64,000 nt of DNA, taken from NCBI GenBank assembly GCA_036557285.1, contig DATBHW010000081.1, positions 1-64,000 on the forward strand, read 5' to 3'. Of the stretch, positions 24,367-33,065 are shown in pieces. A program made the position numbers and the translations under genes. This DNA comes from Ktedonobacterales bacterium (lineage in GTDB: Bacteria; Chloroflexota; Ktedonobacteria; Ktedonobacterales; DATBGS01). The first letter of the stretch is position 1, and the number at the start of each line of letters is the position of its first letter. Under the pieces are notes generated by a model. The model had not been told where the DNA came from. It did no database searches and was given only the letters and a program-made list of their open reading frames with translations.

Positions 24367-25685
24367 GTATTCAGGTGGAACAATCTCCGATGCCCTCGCC
24401 TGGGGCGCCTGAGCCTGGCACGCGAACGGATGAAGTGCTGCTCGATGTGCAAGGTATGAATAAAAGCTTTGGCGGTCTGGCAGCAGTTGGCGACCTTGAT
24501 CTCAAGATCTATCGCGGGCAGATTTACAGCATCATTGGCCCCAATGGCGCGGGAAAGACCACCGTTTTTAATGTGATTACGGGCATCTATCGCCCAGATC
24601 GTATCTCGGTTGGCTTTCTGCGAGAAGCCTGGGGCTATCTGGCGATGCTGCTGATCCAAACCTTCCTGGGGATTACGGTTCGTCATCTCGTCGGCGTGGC
24701 GTTGGGGACGCTGTTGGGCTATCTGCTGAGCGATCTGGTGTTTACGCTGGTCAATGCGGCTATGCCAGACTATGCCGTGCTGCTGGCAGTTATTGTGGGT
24801 GTGCTGCTGGCCCTTGGCATTGCCGCCTATATGCTCCTCGCCCGCAGACGGCTGGGTGGCAATCTCCAGGGGTTGATCGTGGGCATCGTGGAAGCGGTTG
24901 GTTTAGGACTGCTCTTTTTTCTGATTATCTCTGCCCAACTGACGCTGGTGGCTGCCGTCGCGGTCTTCCTGGTAGTAGCAGCCGCCGTTTATGGGCTATG
25001 GGCGCGCTACGCCAGCCCTTTCGTTGAACCGCTGTTGATTCGCGCGGAGAACTACTTCCGCCCATACCAGGGGAAGATTTTGCTGCGCGGGCGCGAGTTG
25101 ATCGGGTTGTCACCCGATCAGATCTTGCACCAGGGGGTGGCGCGCACCTTCCAGAATATCCGCCTCTTCAACAATATGTCCATTCTGGAGAACGTTCTGG
25201 TCGGCCAGCATGCCCGCCTGCGCTCCGGTATTTTCTCTTCGGTTACGCGCTTGCCAACGATGACCTCGGAGGAAGAGCGGGCGCGCGAGAAGGCCATCGA
25301 ACTGCTGCGGTTCTTTGGCGAGCATCTGGTGCAGCGCAAAGATGATCCGGTTTCCAGCCTGTCCTACGCGGATAAGCGCCGGGTGGAGATTGCCCGCGCC
25401 CTGGCTTCTGACCCGGTGTTGCTGCTGCTGGATGAACCAACCGCTGGCATGAACGAGCGCGAAACGGAGGATGCTGTCCGTTATGTTCGCCGTCTACGCG
25501 ATGAACGCGGCATTACCGTTCTCTTGATCGAACATAAGCTCACCGTCACGATGGGTATCTCTGATTGGATTTCGGTGCTGGATTACGGGCGCAAAATTGC
25601 GGAAGGGTTGCCAGGCGATGTCCGCCGCAATGAGCGCGTGATTGAAGCCTATCTTGGAAGGAAGGCGGCGGCCCATGATGCTTGA
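24363..25685 (+). CDS. livG: LivG-type ABC ATPase with an in-domain membrane insertion
   Basis: Energises LivHM. 440 residues against ~255 usual. Walker A GPNGAGKTT (59-67) and FNVITGIYRPD are normal. Residues ~80-236 are then a hydrophobic insertion with four or five candidate helices (about 91-106, 109-131, 138-160, 169-190, 192-213) and arginine-rich loops. The LivG sequence resumes exactly where expected (GKILLRGRELIGLSPDQI, VARTFQNIRLFNNMSILENVLVGQH). The signature is LSYADKRRVEIARAL, Walker B LLLLDEPTAGMN, switch IEH. No frameshift and no change in base usage. An even number of spans would keep both halves cytoplasmic. Confidence 0.9.
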   Translation: MSIQVEQSPMPSPGAPEPGTRTDEVLLDVQGMNKSFGGLAAVGDLDLKIYRGQIYSIIGPNGAGKTTVFNVITGIYRPDRISVGFLREAWGYLAMLLIQTFLGITVRHLVGVALGTLLGYLLSDLVFTLVNAAMPDYAVLLAVIVGVLLALGIAAYMLLARRRLGGNLQGLIVGIVEAVGLGLLFFLIISAQLTLVAAVAVFLVVAAAVYGLWARYASPFVEPLLIRAENYFRPYQGKILLRGRELIGLSPDQILHQGVARTFQNIRLFNNMSILENVLVGQHARLRSGIFSSVTRLPTMTSEEERAREKAIELLRFFGEHLVQRKDDPVSSLSYADKRRVEIARALASDPVLLLLDEPTAGMNERETEDAVRYVRRLRDERGITVLLIEHKLTVTMGISDWISVLDYGRKIAEGLPGDVRRNERVIEAYLGRKAAAHDA

Positions 25686-26385
25686 ACTTCGGGGGGTTGA
25701 CACCTTCTATGGCCCCAGCCATATCCTTCAGAATGTGTCTATTCAGGTGGATCAAAACGAGATCGTCTGTCTGCTGGGAGCCAATGCGGCGGGTAAGACG
25801 ACGACGATGAAAACGATTTTTGGAATTGTGCGCCCGGTGAGGGGATCGGTCATTTTTGAGGGCCAGAAGATAGAGCGCGCTCCTACCTCAAAGATTGTGG
25901 CCTCCGGGCTGGCAATGGTGCCTGAAGGGCGCCATATCTTCGCGCGTATGACCGTCGCTGAGAACCTGGAGATGGGTGCTTATCTCCATTCGGATCGCCA
26001 GCAAATCGCGGAGGATATGGAGCGGGTCTATACGCTCTTCCCACGCCTGAAGGAGCGTCTGAAGCAGGCGGGGGGCACGCTTTCTGGTGGCGAGCAACAG
26101 ATGCTGGCGATGGGGCGAGCGTTGATGGCGCGGCCCCGGCTGCTGTGCATGGACGAGCCTTCTATGGGCCTTTCGCCTATTCTGGTAGAGCGAGTCTTCG
26201 ATACGATTACGGAGATCCGCAAGCAGGGCGTGACCATTTTCGTGGTGGAACAGAACGCGAATATGGCGCTGAATGTGGCGGATCGCGGCTATGTCTTGCA
26301 GAACGGCAAGATCGTGTTGGGCGACACCGCGCAGAATCTGCTGACGAATGATCTGGTGCGCCAGGCGTATCTGGGTGGCGGGTGA
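25675..26385 (+). CDS. livF: Branched-chain amino-acid ABC transporter ATPase LivF
   Basis: Second ATPase of the transporter, 236 residues and of normal architecture: Walker A GANAAGKTT, Q-loop MVPEGRHIFARMTVAENLEMG, signature TLSGGEQQMLAMGRAL, Walker B LLCMDEPSMGLS, switch VVEQN. ATG 25675 (or the adjacent ATG 25678, MLELRGVDTFYG) is chosen over an earlier in-frame start because GGAAGGAAGG lies just upstream. The start overlaps the end of livG. Unlike LivG it has no membrane insertion. Confidence 0.93.
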   Translation: MMLELRGVDTFYGPSHILQNVSIQVDQNEIVCLLGANAAGKTTTMKTIFGIVRPVRGSVIFEGQKIERAPTSKIVASGLAMVPEGRHIFARMTVAENLEMGAYLHSDRQQIAEDMERVYTLFPRLKERLKQAGGTLSGGEQQMLAMGRALMARPRLLCMDEPSMGLSPILVERVFDTITEIRKQGVTIFVVEQNANMALNVADRGYVLQNGKIVLGDTAQNLLTNDLVRQAYLGGG

Positions 26386-26516
26386 TCTCTGCTGCGCTCT
26401 TCTCTGCTGATCCCTAAGAATTGACGCGGGATGTGTACCAGCCTGCCCAGGCGCTGTGCTGCCTTTCTGGTAGTCACAGCGCCTTGTTCTGTAATATTGT
26501 ATTTCATTATGGTATT

Positions 26517-26723
26517 TCAGCCTTCCTCGGTGTCCAGTGCTTGATGGAGGGCTGCGATACGCGCCTCGATTTCCGCGCGGCTGGAGACTTCTAGTTCCTC
26601 CATCTCCTCCAGCAAGCTCTCCAGGCGCTCTAGCAGGAGCAGCGTGTCGTAATCGGGCGCGTCGGGCGCTTCTTCTCGCCTGGCGCGTTGTGGTCTGGCT
26701 TTTTTGCGATGGATGTCTGCCAT
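26517..26723 (-). CDS. Small coiled-coil hypothetical protein
   Basis: 68 residues: a basic N-terminus (MADIHRKKARPQRARREE) and then a leucine/glutamate heptad stretch (LLLLERLESLLEEMEELE ... IEARIAALHQAL), predicted to be a coiled coil. AAGGACG precedes the ATG. It sits 34 nt downstream of the beta-propeller lipoprotein gene in the same direction, so it may be its operon partner. No family recognised. Confidence 0.6.
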   Translation of the reverse strand: MADIHRKKARPQRARREEAPDAPDYDTLLLLERLESLLEEMEELEVSSRAEIEARIAALHQALDTEEG

Positions 26724-26757
26724 TGGCGCACGTCCTTCTTTCTGAACGCTGGTGGTC

Positions 26758-28098
26758 CTAGATCATGAGAAAGGAGCAGTTGGGGTCGAGCGTGGTCCAG
26801 GCCACGCTTTGATGTTCGCCCCAATTGATGAGCGTTGGAACCTGTGGGGCGCTGCTTTGCCCGGCCAGCGTGACCAGATAGAGGCCATCGCCGCTGCCGC
26901 TGCCGGTGGGGAGTGTTTTCCCTGGCGGCGATTCCCAGGTTCCATGTCCGTCGCTGGTGAGCAGGAAGGCGCTGCTCTCCCTGTTCCAGGGGCTGCTGGC
27001 GGCTGGCCGCAAAAACGGGGCCTGGGTAGTATCGCCGGGGGCTGGGGGCAGGGCGAAGGCTCCGTTCAGCAACGTCTGGCGCTGTTGGGTAGCGATATTG
27101 ACCAGCGAGGCGCTGCCAGGGTCCAGGACGAGCAGCCAGTGGCTATCTGGCGACCAGAAGGGCAGCGATGCGGGGCTGGTGTCGTTCCACATGAAACGCA
27201 GCGCGCCTGTGGCGCTGTAGAGGCGGTACTCACTGGCGGTGCGCACCAGTAATGCTTGTCCATCGGGCGACCAGGCGTACTGCTGGAGGTTGGCGAGGGT
27301 CAGGAGCGGGTGCACCGCGCCGCTGCTGTCTCTGAGGACGAGGGTGGCGACATTGGGAGTGGGACCAGCCGAGGCGACGGCATAGAGCAATGCCCCGCTG
27401 CCGGGCTGCCAGAGCGGGCGCGCGGGGTAGCCAGGGGAGAGGGGCAGCGCGATAAGCGCCCCGGTTGCTACGACGCTGGCCGGGCTGCCGGGAGCGCCAA
27501 CCAATAAGCGCCCGCTGGCATCAATGCTGGCAACGCGGGCGCCATCGCTGTTGATGGCTGGCAGGACGACGCTGGCGGGCAGGTCTTTGCGCGCGACGCC
27601 TGCGGGTTGATCGGCCTGGGAAAGCTTCCATTGAGGCGCGGCGGGCTGCCCATCCGATCCAGATGGTTCTTCGCGGTACAGCAGGCGATTGCCGCTGGCA
27701 TTCCACCAGGCATCGCTTCGCCACAGGCCGCTATCCGGCGGGGTGATCTGGAGAATGGCGCCGCCATCAACGCTGGTGACGCCTAGCTCGCTCTTGAGAT
27801 CGCCGAAGCCGAAAGTATGCGGATCGGCGGGGGGCGTGCCGTTGGACATGCGCAGGACGATCTGGTGGTGATCGGGCGACCAGGAAAAGCCGATCAGGTG
27901 ATCTGAGGCGATCTGGTGCAGGTTGCTGCCGTCCTGGTCAACTTCCCAGAGGCTATCTCCGCGCAGGAAGGCGATCTGGTTGCCGCCACTATGCCCAGGG
28001 CTGCACGCGCCGAGGGCTGCCACCAGGATGGCGACCAGCGCCAGGATCGCTATCCAGCGCGCGGCGGTTGCCTTAAATATTGCGCTACGTCCATTCAT
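26758..28098 (-). CDS. TolB/WD40-like beta-propeller lipoprotein
   Basis: About 446 residues from ATG 28098. An N-terminal hydrophobic helix ends in the lipobox LGAC, then GHSGGNQIAFLRGDSLWEVDQDGSNLHQIA. Repeated W-S-P-D blades (FSWSPDHHQIV, YAWSPDGQALLV, PFWSPDSHWLLV) mark a TolB-type propeller displayed outside the membrane. Function unknown; such proteins often bind other proteins or peptidoglycan. No ribosome site precedes the ATG, and the promoter predicts a start only about 4 nt upstream, implying a leaderless mRNA. The upstream in-frame ATG at 28137 falls in the -35 box and is rejected. Confidence 0.8.
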   Translation of the reverse strand: MNGRSAIFKATAARWIAILALVAILVAALGACSPGHSGGNQIAFLRGDSLWEVDQDGSNLHQIASDHLIGFSWSPDHHQIVLRMSNGTPPADPHTFGFGDLKSELGVTSVDGGAILQITPPDSGLWRSDAWWNASGNRLLYREEPSGSDGQPAAPQWKLSQADQPAGVARKDLPASVVLPAINSDGARVASIDASGRLLVGAPGSPASVVATGALIALPLSPGYPARPLWQPGSGALLYAVASAGPTPNVATLVLRDSSGAVHPLLTLANLQQYAWSPDGQALLVRTASEYRLYSATGALRFMWNDTSPASLPFWSPDSHWLLVLDPGSASLVNIATQQRQTLLNGAFALPPAPGDTTQAPFLRPAASSPWNRESSAFLLTSDGHGTWESPPGKTLPTGSGSGDGLYLVTLAGQSSAPQVPTLINWGEHQSVAWTTLDPNCSFLMI

Positions 28099-28101
28099 GA
28101 T

Positions 28102-28137
28102 GGCTCTTATTGTAAGAGCCGCTTGGGCGCAGATCAA
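28102..28137 (-). promoter_or_regulatory. Promoter with palindromic operator over its -10 box
   Basis: Minus strand: -35 TTGATC (28132-28137), a 17-nt spacer and -10 TACAAT (28109-28114). A perfect 8-bp palindrome, GGCTCTTA (28102-28109) and TAAGAGCC (28113-28120), is centred on the -10. A bound repressor would block polymerase directly. The start codon at 28098 lies about 11 nt below the -10, so the transcript should be leaderless. Confidence 0.65.
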
Positions 28138-28175
28138 GGGTCACATCCTCAGATAACGCTATCCTGACGGGCGAG

Positions 28176-28206
28176 TTGGCGCTTTTTCTGTGAACTATGC
28201 TAAGAT
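28176..28206 (+). promoter_or_regulatory. Probable hemQ promoter
   Basis: -35-like TTGGCG (28176-28181), a 19-nt spacer and extended -10 TATGCTAAGAT (28196-28206). Start near 28213, about 50 nt before hemQ. Confidence 0.5.
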
Positions 28207-28261
28207 ATAGGTGATTCTCTCCTGAGTACTGGATTCTTCAAGGATAAGGTCAAGATCGGTT

Positions 28262-29092
28262 ATGGAACAGCAAACACCTCATGAGCATGTAGAACATACC
28301 GGGCAGCACACCAATGGCGCGGCCCAGCCCCACGCGGCTGAGCAGGAATCTTCTGCCCCGGCGGCTGCCCCCAGGAAGCGGCAGTTTACGCGCTTCGTGT
28401 TTTTTAAGGTTGCGCCGGAGTGGCGGCGTCTGCCCGCTGAGGAGCGCGAGCAGCAAAAACGCGAGTTTGCCCAGGTGGTCGAGCATCTCCGCGAGCAGAT
28501 GATGGTCGAGAGCTACAGCACAATGGGCACGCGAGGGGATTGTGACTTTCTGCTCTGGATGGCAAGTCCTGAGATAGATATGCTTCAAGAGGCCGCGACA
28601 CGCCTCTTTTCCACCGTCTTTGGACAGCATCTGAGCGTCACTTATTCGTACCTGGCGATGACCAAGCGCTCGATCTATATTGAGAGCCATGTTCATCCGG
28701 GCCAGGAAGGCATGCGGCTGCAACTGCGGCCAACGAAAGCAAAATATCTGTTTGTCTATCCCTTTGTGAAGCAGCGCCGCTGGTATGAGTTGTCCAAGGC
28801 GGTACGCCAGGCGATGATGGATGAGCATATCGAGATCGGCCACCGTTTCCCTACGGTGCGGCTCAATACCACCTACTCTTTTGGGCTGGACGATCAGGAG
28901 TTTGTAGTGGCTTTCGAGACGAATGTGCCGGAGGATTTCCTGCAACTGGTCATGGACCTGCGCGAATCGCAGGCGAGCGCCTATACCGAGCGCGATACCC
29001 CGATCTTTACCTGCCAGCGGATGGGTATTACCGCCGCGCTGGAGGCGCTGGGGGGTGTTCCAGCGCGCGTGGCGCTTGGCTCATTCTCGTAG
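28262..29092 (+). CDS. hemQ: Coproheme decarboxylase, chlorite dismutase-like family
   Basis: Last step of the coproporphyrin-dependent heme pathway, turning Fe-coproporphyrin III into heme b with peroxide. 276 residues: a hydrophilic ~38-residue N-terminal tail, then the double ferredoxin-like domain. Key residues are Y166 and K170 in YPFVKQRRWYEL (the Tyr/Lys pair that separates HemQ from true chlorite dismutases) and the probable axial ligand H189 in MMDEHIEIG. SFGLDDQEFVVAFET is a family block. No other heme genes in the window. A strong terminator follows. Confidence 0.88.
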   Translation: MEQQTPHEHVEHTGQHTNGAAQPHAAEQESSAPAAAPRKRQFTRFVFFKVAPEWRRLPAEEREQQKREFAQVVEHLREQMMVESYSTMGTRGDCDFLLWMASPEIDMLQEAATRLFSTVFGQHLSVTYSYLAMTKRSIYIESHVHPGQEGMRLQLRPTKAKYLFVYPFVKQRRWYELSKAVRQAMMDEHIEIGHRFPTVRLNTTYSFGLDDQEFVVAFETNVPEDFLQLVMDLRESQASAYTERDTPIFTCQRMGITAALEALGGVPARVALGSFS

Positions 29093-29169
29093 GCTTTCCG
29101 TTCTGGCGATCTGACAGCGCGCTCTTGCTTGGCGCTGAATCGCTGCCGTCTTTCTGAAACTGATATGCT

Positions 29170-29206
29170 CCAGGCCCTCTCTTACGGGGAGAGGGCCTGG
29201 TCTTTT
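29170..29206 (+). terminator. Intrinsic terminator after hemQ
   Basis: A perfect 12-bp stem (29170-29181 with 29189-29200), a 7-nt loop and a TCTTTT tail (29201-29206). Confidence 0.85.
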
Positions 29207-29312
29207 ACGATATAATAAGGGCCATCTTGTGTGATACAAATGTGAAGATATGTTGGTTGGAAGCCAGCATATTGCTATGAAGTGGAATCAGGCGGATTTT
29301 GCTGGAGGTTTT

Positions 29313-31313
29313 ATGAAAGAGCCGTTTTTGGAGCGTTTGCAGCAAGGGCCGCTGCTGGCAGATGGGGCGATGGGGACGCTGCTCTATTCGCGTTTGCCCG
29401 GCGCTGCGGCGCGGGCGCGCTGCTTTGATGAAGTGACGCTTTCGCGGCCAGAACTGGTGCGGGCGATTCACCAGGAGTATATTCGCGCAGGCGCGCAAAT
29501 CATCGAGACAAACACCTTTGGGGCGAACCGCTCGAAGCTGGCAAATTATGATCTGGCCGACAAAGTGCGCCAGATCAATATCGGCGCAGCCAGGCTGGCG
29601 CGGGAAGTGCGCGAGATTACCGGCGAGAGCGTTTTCCTGGCCGGGGCTGTTGGGCCATCAGGCCGCCCGCTGCAAGCGCCCCTGACGGTCGAACGGGATG
29701 AACAGCGGGTGCTGGAACTGCGGGCGATCTTTCGTGAGCAGGTGGAGGGGCTGCTGGAAGGTGGCGTTGATCTCATTATTCTGGAGACCTTCTCTGATCT
29801 GGCTGAACTGCGCCAGGCGGTGCTGGCAGTGAAAGAAAGCTGCGATCTGCCGGTGGTGGCGCAGATGAGTTTTGGAGAAGATGGGCGCACGCTGGGCGGG
29901 CAATCGCCTGCCAGAGTCGCGCTGGCGTTGGCGGAGCTTGGCGCAGATGTCATTGGCGCGAATTGCAGCGTTGGCCCTTCCGGCACGCTGGATGTGATCG
30001 AAGAGATGGCGGTGGCGGTGCGCCGGTTGCCCCAGGTGACGCTTTCGGCGCAGCCGAACGCCGGACTGCCCAGCCGCATTGAGCAGCGTTTTTTGTATGT
30101 TTCCACACCGGAATATTTTGCCGATTACGCCCAGCGTTTTGCAGCGGCGGGAGTGCGCCTGATCGGAGGCTGCTGCGGCACGACGCCGCGCCATACGCTG
30201 GCGATGCGCCAGGCGCTGGACGACAAAGCAAAGGCGCAGACAGCAGTGAGCATGGCGTCTGCGGCGCTTGCTGTGGCGGCGCGCGCGCCTGCGAACGGGG
30301 CGCTGCTGGAAGAAGAAGGGGTCGCGGTCAAAGCTGGGATGCCCACGCGCCTGCAACAAAAGCTGGAGGTGGGTGAGTTTGTGGTGATGGTGGAACTCGA
30401 CCCTCCCAAGGGCTTGAACCCGGCGAAGATTCTGGAGGGGGCGCGACAGGTCAAAGAGGTGGGCGTTGAGCTTATCAACATTGCCGATAGCCCGATGGCG
30501 CGTGTGCGGATGAGTTGCCTGGCGATGGCGCGGTTGATCCGCGATCACCTGGACCTGGAGGTGATTATTCACTTCACCACTCGTGACCGCAATTTGATGG
30601 GGCTGCAATCAGACTTGCTGGGGGCGCACGCGCTGGGGATTCGCAATATCCTGGCGCTGACGGGCGATCCCATACACGCGGGGGATTATCCCAATCTGAC
30701 GGGCATCTGGAACGTGGATTCGGTAGGGCTGATTCGCATTCTCAAGGGGATGAACAAGGGCCAAGACGCGGCAGGGGCCTCGATTGGCGGCGAAGCGTCA
30801 TTTTACGTGGGCGCCGGGCTGAACCTGAATATGAACGAGGAGATCATTGACCTGGACCGCGAACGCTCGCGGCGCAAGCTGAAAGGGGATGGTGAAGCAG
30901 AAGAGGAGCCGCAGATCAGCGAGATTGAGTTGGAACTGGAACGCTATGATCGTAAGCTGGCGGCGGGGGCCGATTATATTATGACCCAACCCATCTATGA
31001 CATCACGGTGCTGGAGCGTTTTTTTGAGCGCAAGGGGAAACCGCCAGTCCCCATGATTCTGGGGATGATTCCGCTGCATAGCTTCCGGCACGCGGAACGT
31101 CTGCATAACGAGGTGGCGGGTATCACGATCTCCGATGCTGTACGCGAGCAGATGCGCGAAGCGGGGGAGCGTGGGCGCGAGGTGGGCATGGAACTGGCGC
31201 GCCAGCTCTTGCTGGAAGCGAAGGCGCGCGGCTATATCCAGGGCTGCTATCTGACGCCTTCGTTCGGGCGCTATGATGTGGTCAGTTCTGTGGCGCGTTC
31301 GCTGCTGGAATAG
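29313..31313 (+). CDS. Bifunctional homocysteine S-methyltransferase / methylenetetrahydrofolate reductase
   Basis: YitJ-like fusion of 666 residues. The N-terminal half (~1-300) is a zinc-dependent homocysteine methyltransferase barrel with ADGAMGTLLYSR, GANCSVGP and GGCCGTTPRHT (the Cys and CC zinc ligands). The C-terminal half (~330-666) is a MetF-type barrel with VVMVELDPPKGLNP, ILALTGDPIHAGDYP and AGADYIMTQPIYD. An acidic ~35-residue insertion (NEEIIDLDRERSRRKLKGDG) interrupts the MetF half. ATG 29313 is chosen for TGGAGG 5 nt upstream; an in-frame ATG at 29250 has no site. Links methionine synthesis to folate one-carbon flow. Confidence 0.92.
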   Translation: MKEPFLERLQQGPLLADGAMGTLLYSRLPGAAARARCFDEVTLSRPELVRAIHQEYIRAGAQIIETNTFGANRSKLANYDLADKVRQINIGAARLAREVREITGESVFLAGAVGPSGRPLQAPLTVERDEQRVLELRAIFREQVEGLLEGGVDLIILETFSDLAELRQAVLAVKESCDLPVVAQMSFGEDGRTLGGQSPARVALALAELGADVIGANCSVGPSGTLDVIEEMAVAVRRLPQVTLSAQPNAGLPSRIEQRFLYVSTPEYFADYAQRFAAAGVRLIGGCCGTTPRHTLAMRQALDDKAKAQTAVSMASAALAVAARAPANGALLEEEGVAVKAGMPTRLQQKLEVGEFVVMVELDPPKGLNPAKILEGARQVKEVGVELINIADSPMARVRMSCLAMARLIRDHLDLEVIIHFTTRDRNLMGLQSDLLGAHALGIRNILALTGDPIHAGDYPNLTGIWNVDSVGLIRILKGMNKGQDAAGASIGGEASFYVGAGLNLNMNEEIIDLDRERSRRKLKGDGEAEEEPQISEIELELERYDRKLAAGADYIMTQPIYDITVLERFFERKGKPPVPMILGMIPLHSFRHAERLHNEVAGITISDAVREQMREAGERGREVGMELARQLLLEAKARGYIQGCYLTPSFGRYDVVSSVARSLLE

Positions 31314-31420
31314 CTGGGAGCATCGCCCTTATTAACCCTGCCACTGCTCAGATAGCCGCCCGTACCGCCAACCTCTATGCAGGCGGTACAGGCGGTGTTC
31401 AATCGGATTTGGTTTGATGC

Positions 31421-31449
31421 GGCGCTGACCACCAGCGGTGGTCAGCGCC
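31421..31449. terminator. Bidirectional hairpin between convergent genes
   Basis: GGCGCTGACCACC (31421-31433) and GGTGGTCAGCGCC (31437-31449) form a perfect 13-bp stem with a 3-nt loop, between the methyltransferase/reductase gene and the oppositely oriented hydrolase gene. No T-run on either side. Confidence 0.6.
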
Positions 31450-31457
31450 ACGCCTTG

Positions 31458-32876
31458 CTAGTGGTGAAAGCCGTGATGGTGCGGATTATCAAAAGGGCGC
31501 AGGAAAAGAGTTGGATGGAAGCGGATGAACGCTGGAGGCGCGATGTTGAAGGGCTGACCCAGCGCCGCTGCTTCCTGGTTGAGCAGGTTCGGATCGGTGG
31601 AGTCATCCCACCTGCCGGTATTCAGGCGGTTGATGAGTGTCTGGAACGCGGCGAGGGTTTCCGCCGGGGTGAAAGTGCAGTGGCCTGCGCGATGCACGAA
31701 CACCTGGCGCAGCAGGTTAGCATCGCCCGCTTTGTCCACGACGCGCTTGTATGCCTGCTCATCCTGGTTGACGACCAGGCCGTCACCAGTGGTGTGCAGG
31801 GTCAGCACAGGCATATCCAGGTCGCCGTTGAAGGTAATGAAGTGGTTCAGGTAGTTGACGGCCTGGGGGTCAGCCGCAATGCGTGGGGCATGATTGAGGG
31901 CATCGAGGTCGTGGTTCAGGCTGAGTCCAGCCTGATTGTACAGCGCCTCAACTTCGTGCTTGTTGGCTGACTTGGCAAACTGCACGCGGTAGTTGACCCC
32001 GGTGTTCCACGATGGGTTGCCACCAGCGCGGGCCTCCAACTCGGCGCGAGCAAAGAAGACGAAAGCGAAATCAACCTGGCTTGCCCAGAGGAATTGGTTC
32101 GCTTCCTGCGTAGCGAAGTCATTGGCCGCTGGCTCAGGCGAGGCAGAGTTAAACCAGCCGGGAGTATCGCCGAAAGCCGAGAGCAAGGCGATGCGCGCCC
32201 GACCTTGAGGCGTCTGCTGCGCCGTCGCCAGAATCCCTTCAGCCTGAGAGAAGTTTGCGCTGATCTGCGCCGGATTAAAGTGGACGATGGGCAGCGCGTT
32301 TCCCGCCAGCAGGACATTGAAGGCAAAGGCGCCATCGAGCGCCTGATTCCAGGTGCCAATGCCTCCGGCAAGGACACCGCACATAGGCAGCGCGGCGTCG
32401 AAGCGATCAGGGAAGAGTTGGACCAATCCGGCAGTGATGATGCCGCCCAGCGAGTGCCCCCAGGCAATGGTTCGGGTGGGATGGCCGCAGGTCTGATCGA
32501 AGAAATCGAGCAAGGCGATCTGGTCAGTGAATGCCTGCTCAAGCGCCCAGCCCTGCTTGCTATAGGAGGAGCCAGCCAGCGCGTAGCCCTGGCTGAGCAG
32601 TGCGCCGCCGGTCAGGGCATCGCCGACATCAGATGCCGCCGGATTCGTTGGGCCAGGGAAGACATACCCATGACTATAGAGGACAAGGGTTCCATTCCAG
32701 TTTGCCGGAACCTCAATCTTATAGTTGGCTCCGCCTATTGTTCCAATGAGGGCAGCAGGGCCAACGTCACCAGCGCAGCTTGATGTGGCAGGGGCAGCGT
32801 AGGCGACCCTGCTGGTCGTCATCACACCACCAACAAGCACAAGCAGCGCCAGCACCAGGAGATAGCGCAACTTCAT
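31458..32876 (-). CDS. Secreted alpha/beta-hydrolase
   Basis: 472 residues. Signal peptide MKLRYLLVLALLVLVGGVMT with a cleavage-like site at AYAAPA. The hydrolase fold has an oxyanion region LVLYSHGYVFPGP, the nucleophile elbow WGHSLGG (Ser142) and a late RAGHCTFTP that should hold the catalytic His. TGDGLVVNQDEQA probably carries the acid. Two N-terminal/central Cys (about 34, 130) may form a disulfide. The C-terminus is His-rich (PHHHGFHH), which is unusual and could bind metal. Substrate unknown; resembles extracellular esterases or lipases of soil bacteria. Confidence 0.83.
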   Translation of the reverse strand: MKLRYLLVLALLVLVGGVMTTSRVAYAAPATSSCAGDVGPAALIGTIGGANYKIEVPANWNGTLVLYSHGYVFPGPTNPAASDVGDALTGGALLSQGYALAGSSYSKQGWALEQAFTDQIALLDFFDQTCGHPTRTIAWGHSLGGIITAGLVQLFPDRFDAALPMCGVLAGGIGTWNQALDGAFAFNVLLAGNALPIVHFNPAQISANFSQAEGILATAQQTPQGRARIALLSAFGDTPGWFNSASPEPAANDFATQEANQFLWASQVDFAFVFFARAELEARAGGNPSWNTGVNYRVQFAKSANKHEVEALYNQAGLSLNHDLDALNHAPRIAADPQAVNYLNHFITFNGDLDMPVLTLHTTGDGLVVNQDEQAYKRVVDKAGDANLLRQVFVHRAGHCTFTPAETLAAFQTLINRLNTGRWDDSTDPNLLNQEAAALGQPFNIAPPAFIRFHPTLFLRPFDNPHHHGFHH

Positions 32877-33065
32877 TGAGCAAGCCTCATTTCTTTAGAC
32901 AATAGAGTAAGCAGTGCTACGAATGGCTGCGCCTGGCATCGGACGCAGTTACTTTCTTCCTCTAGCGTTGGAGGCCGCTCCCGGTCTGGTTGCGGAATGA
33001 AGAATGAAGCGAGAGGGATAAAGTCAGGGTGGGGCGCTCCAACGGCTGCGACCACCTGCCTTTCT

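Noticed and set aside
28262-29092. True chlorite dismutase
   Set aside because: The Tyr/Lys pair of HemQ (YPxxK) is present and the distal Arg pattern of chlorite dismutase is not evident, so heme synthesis fits better.
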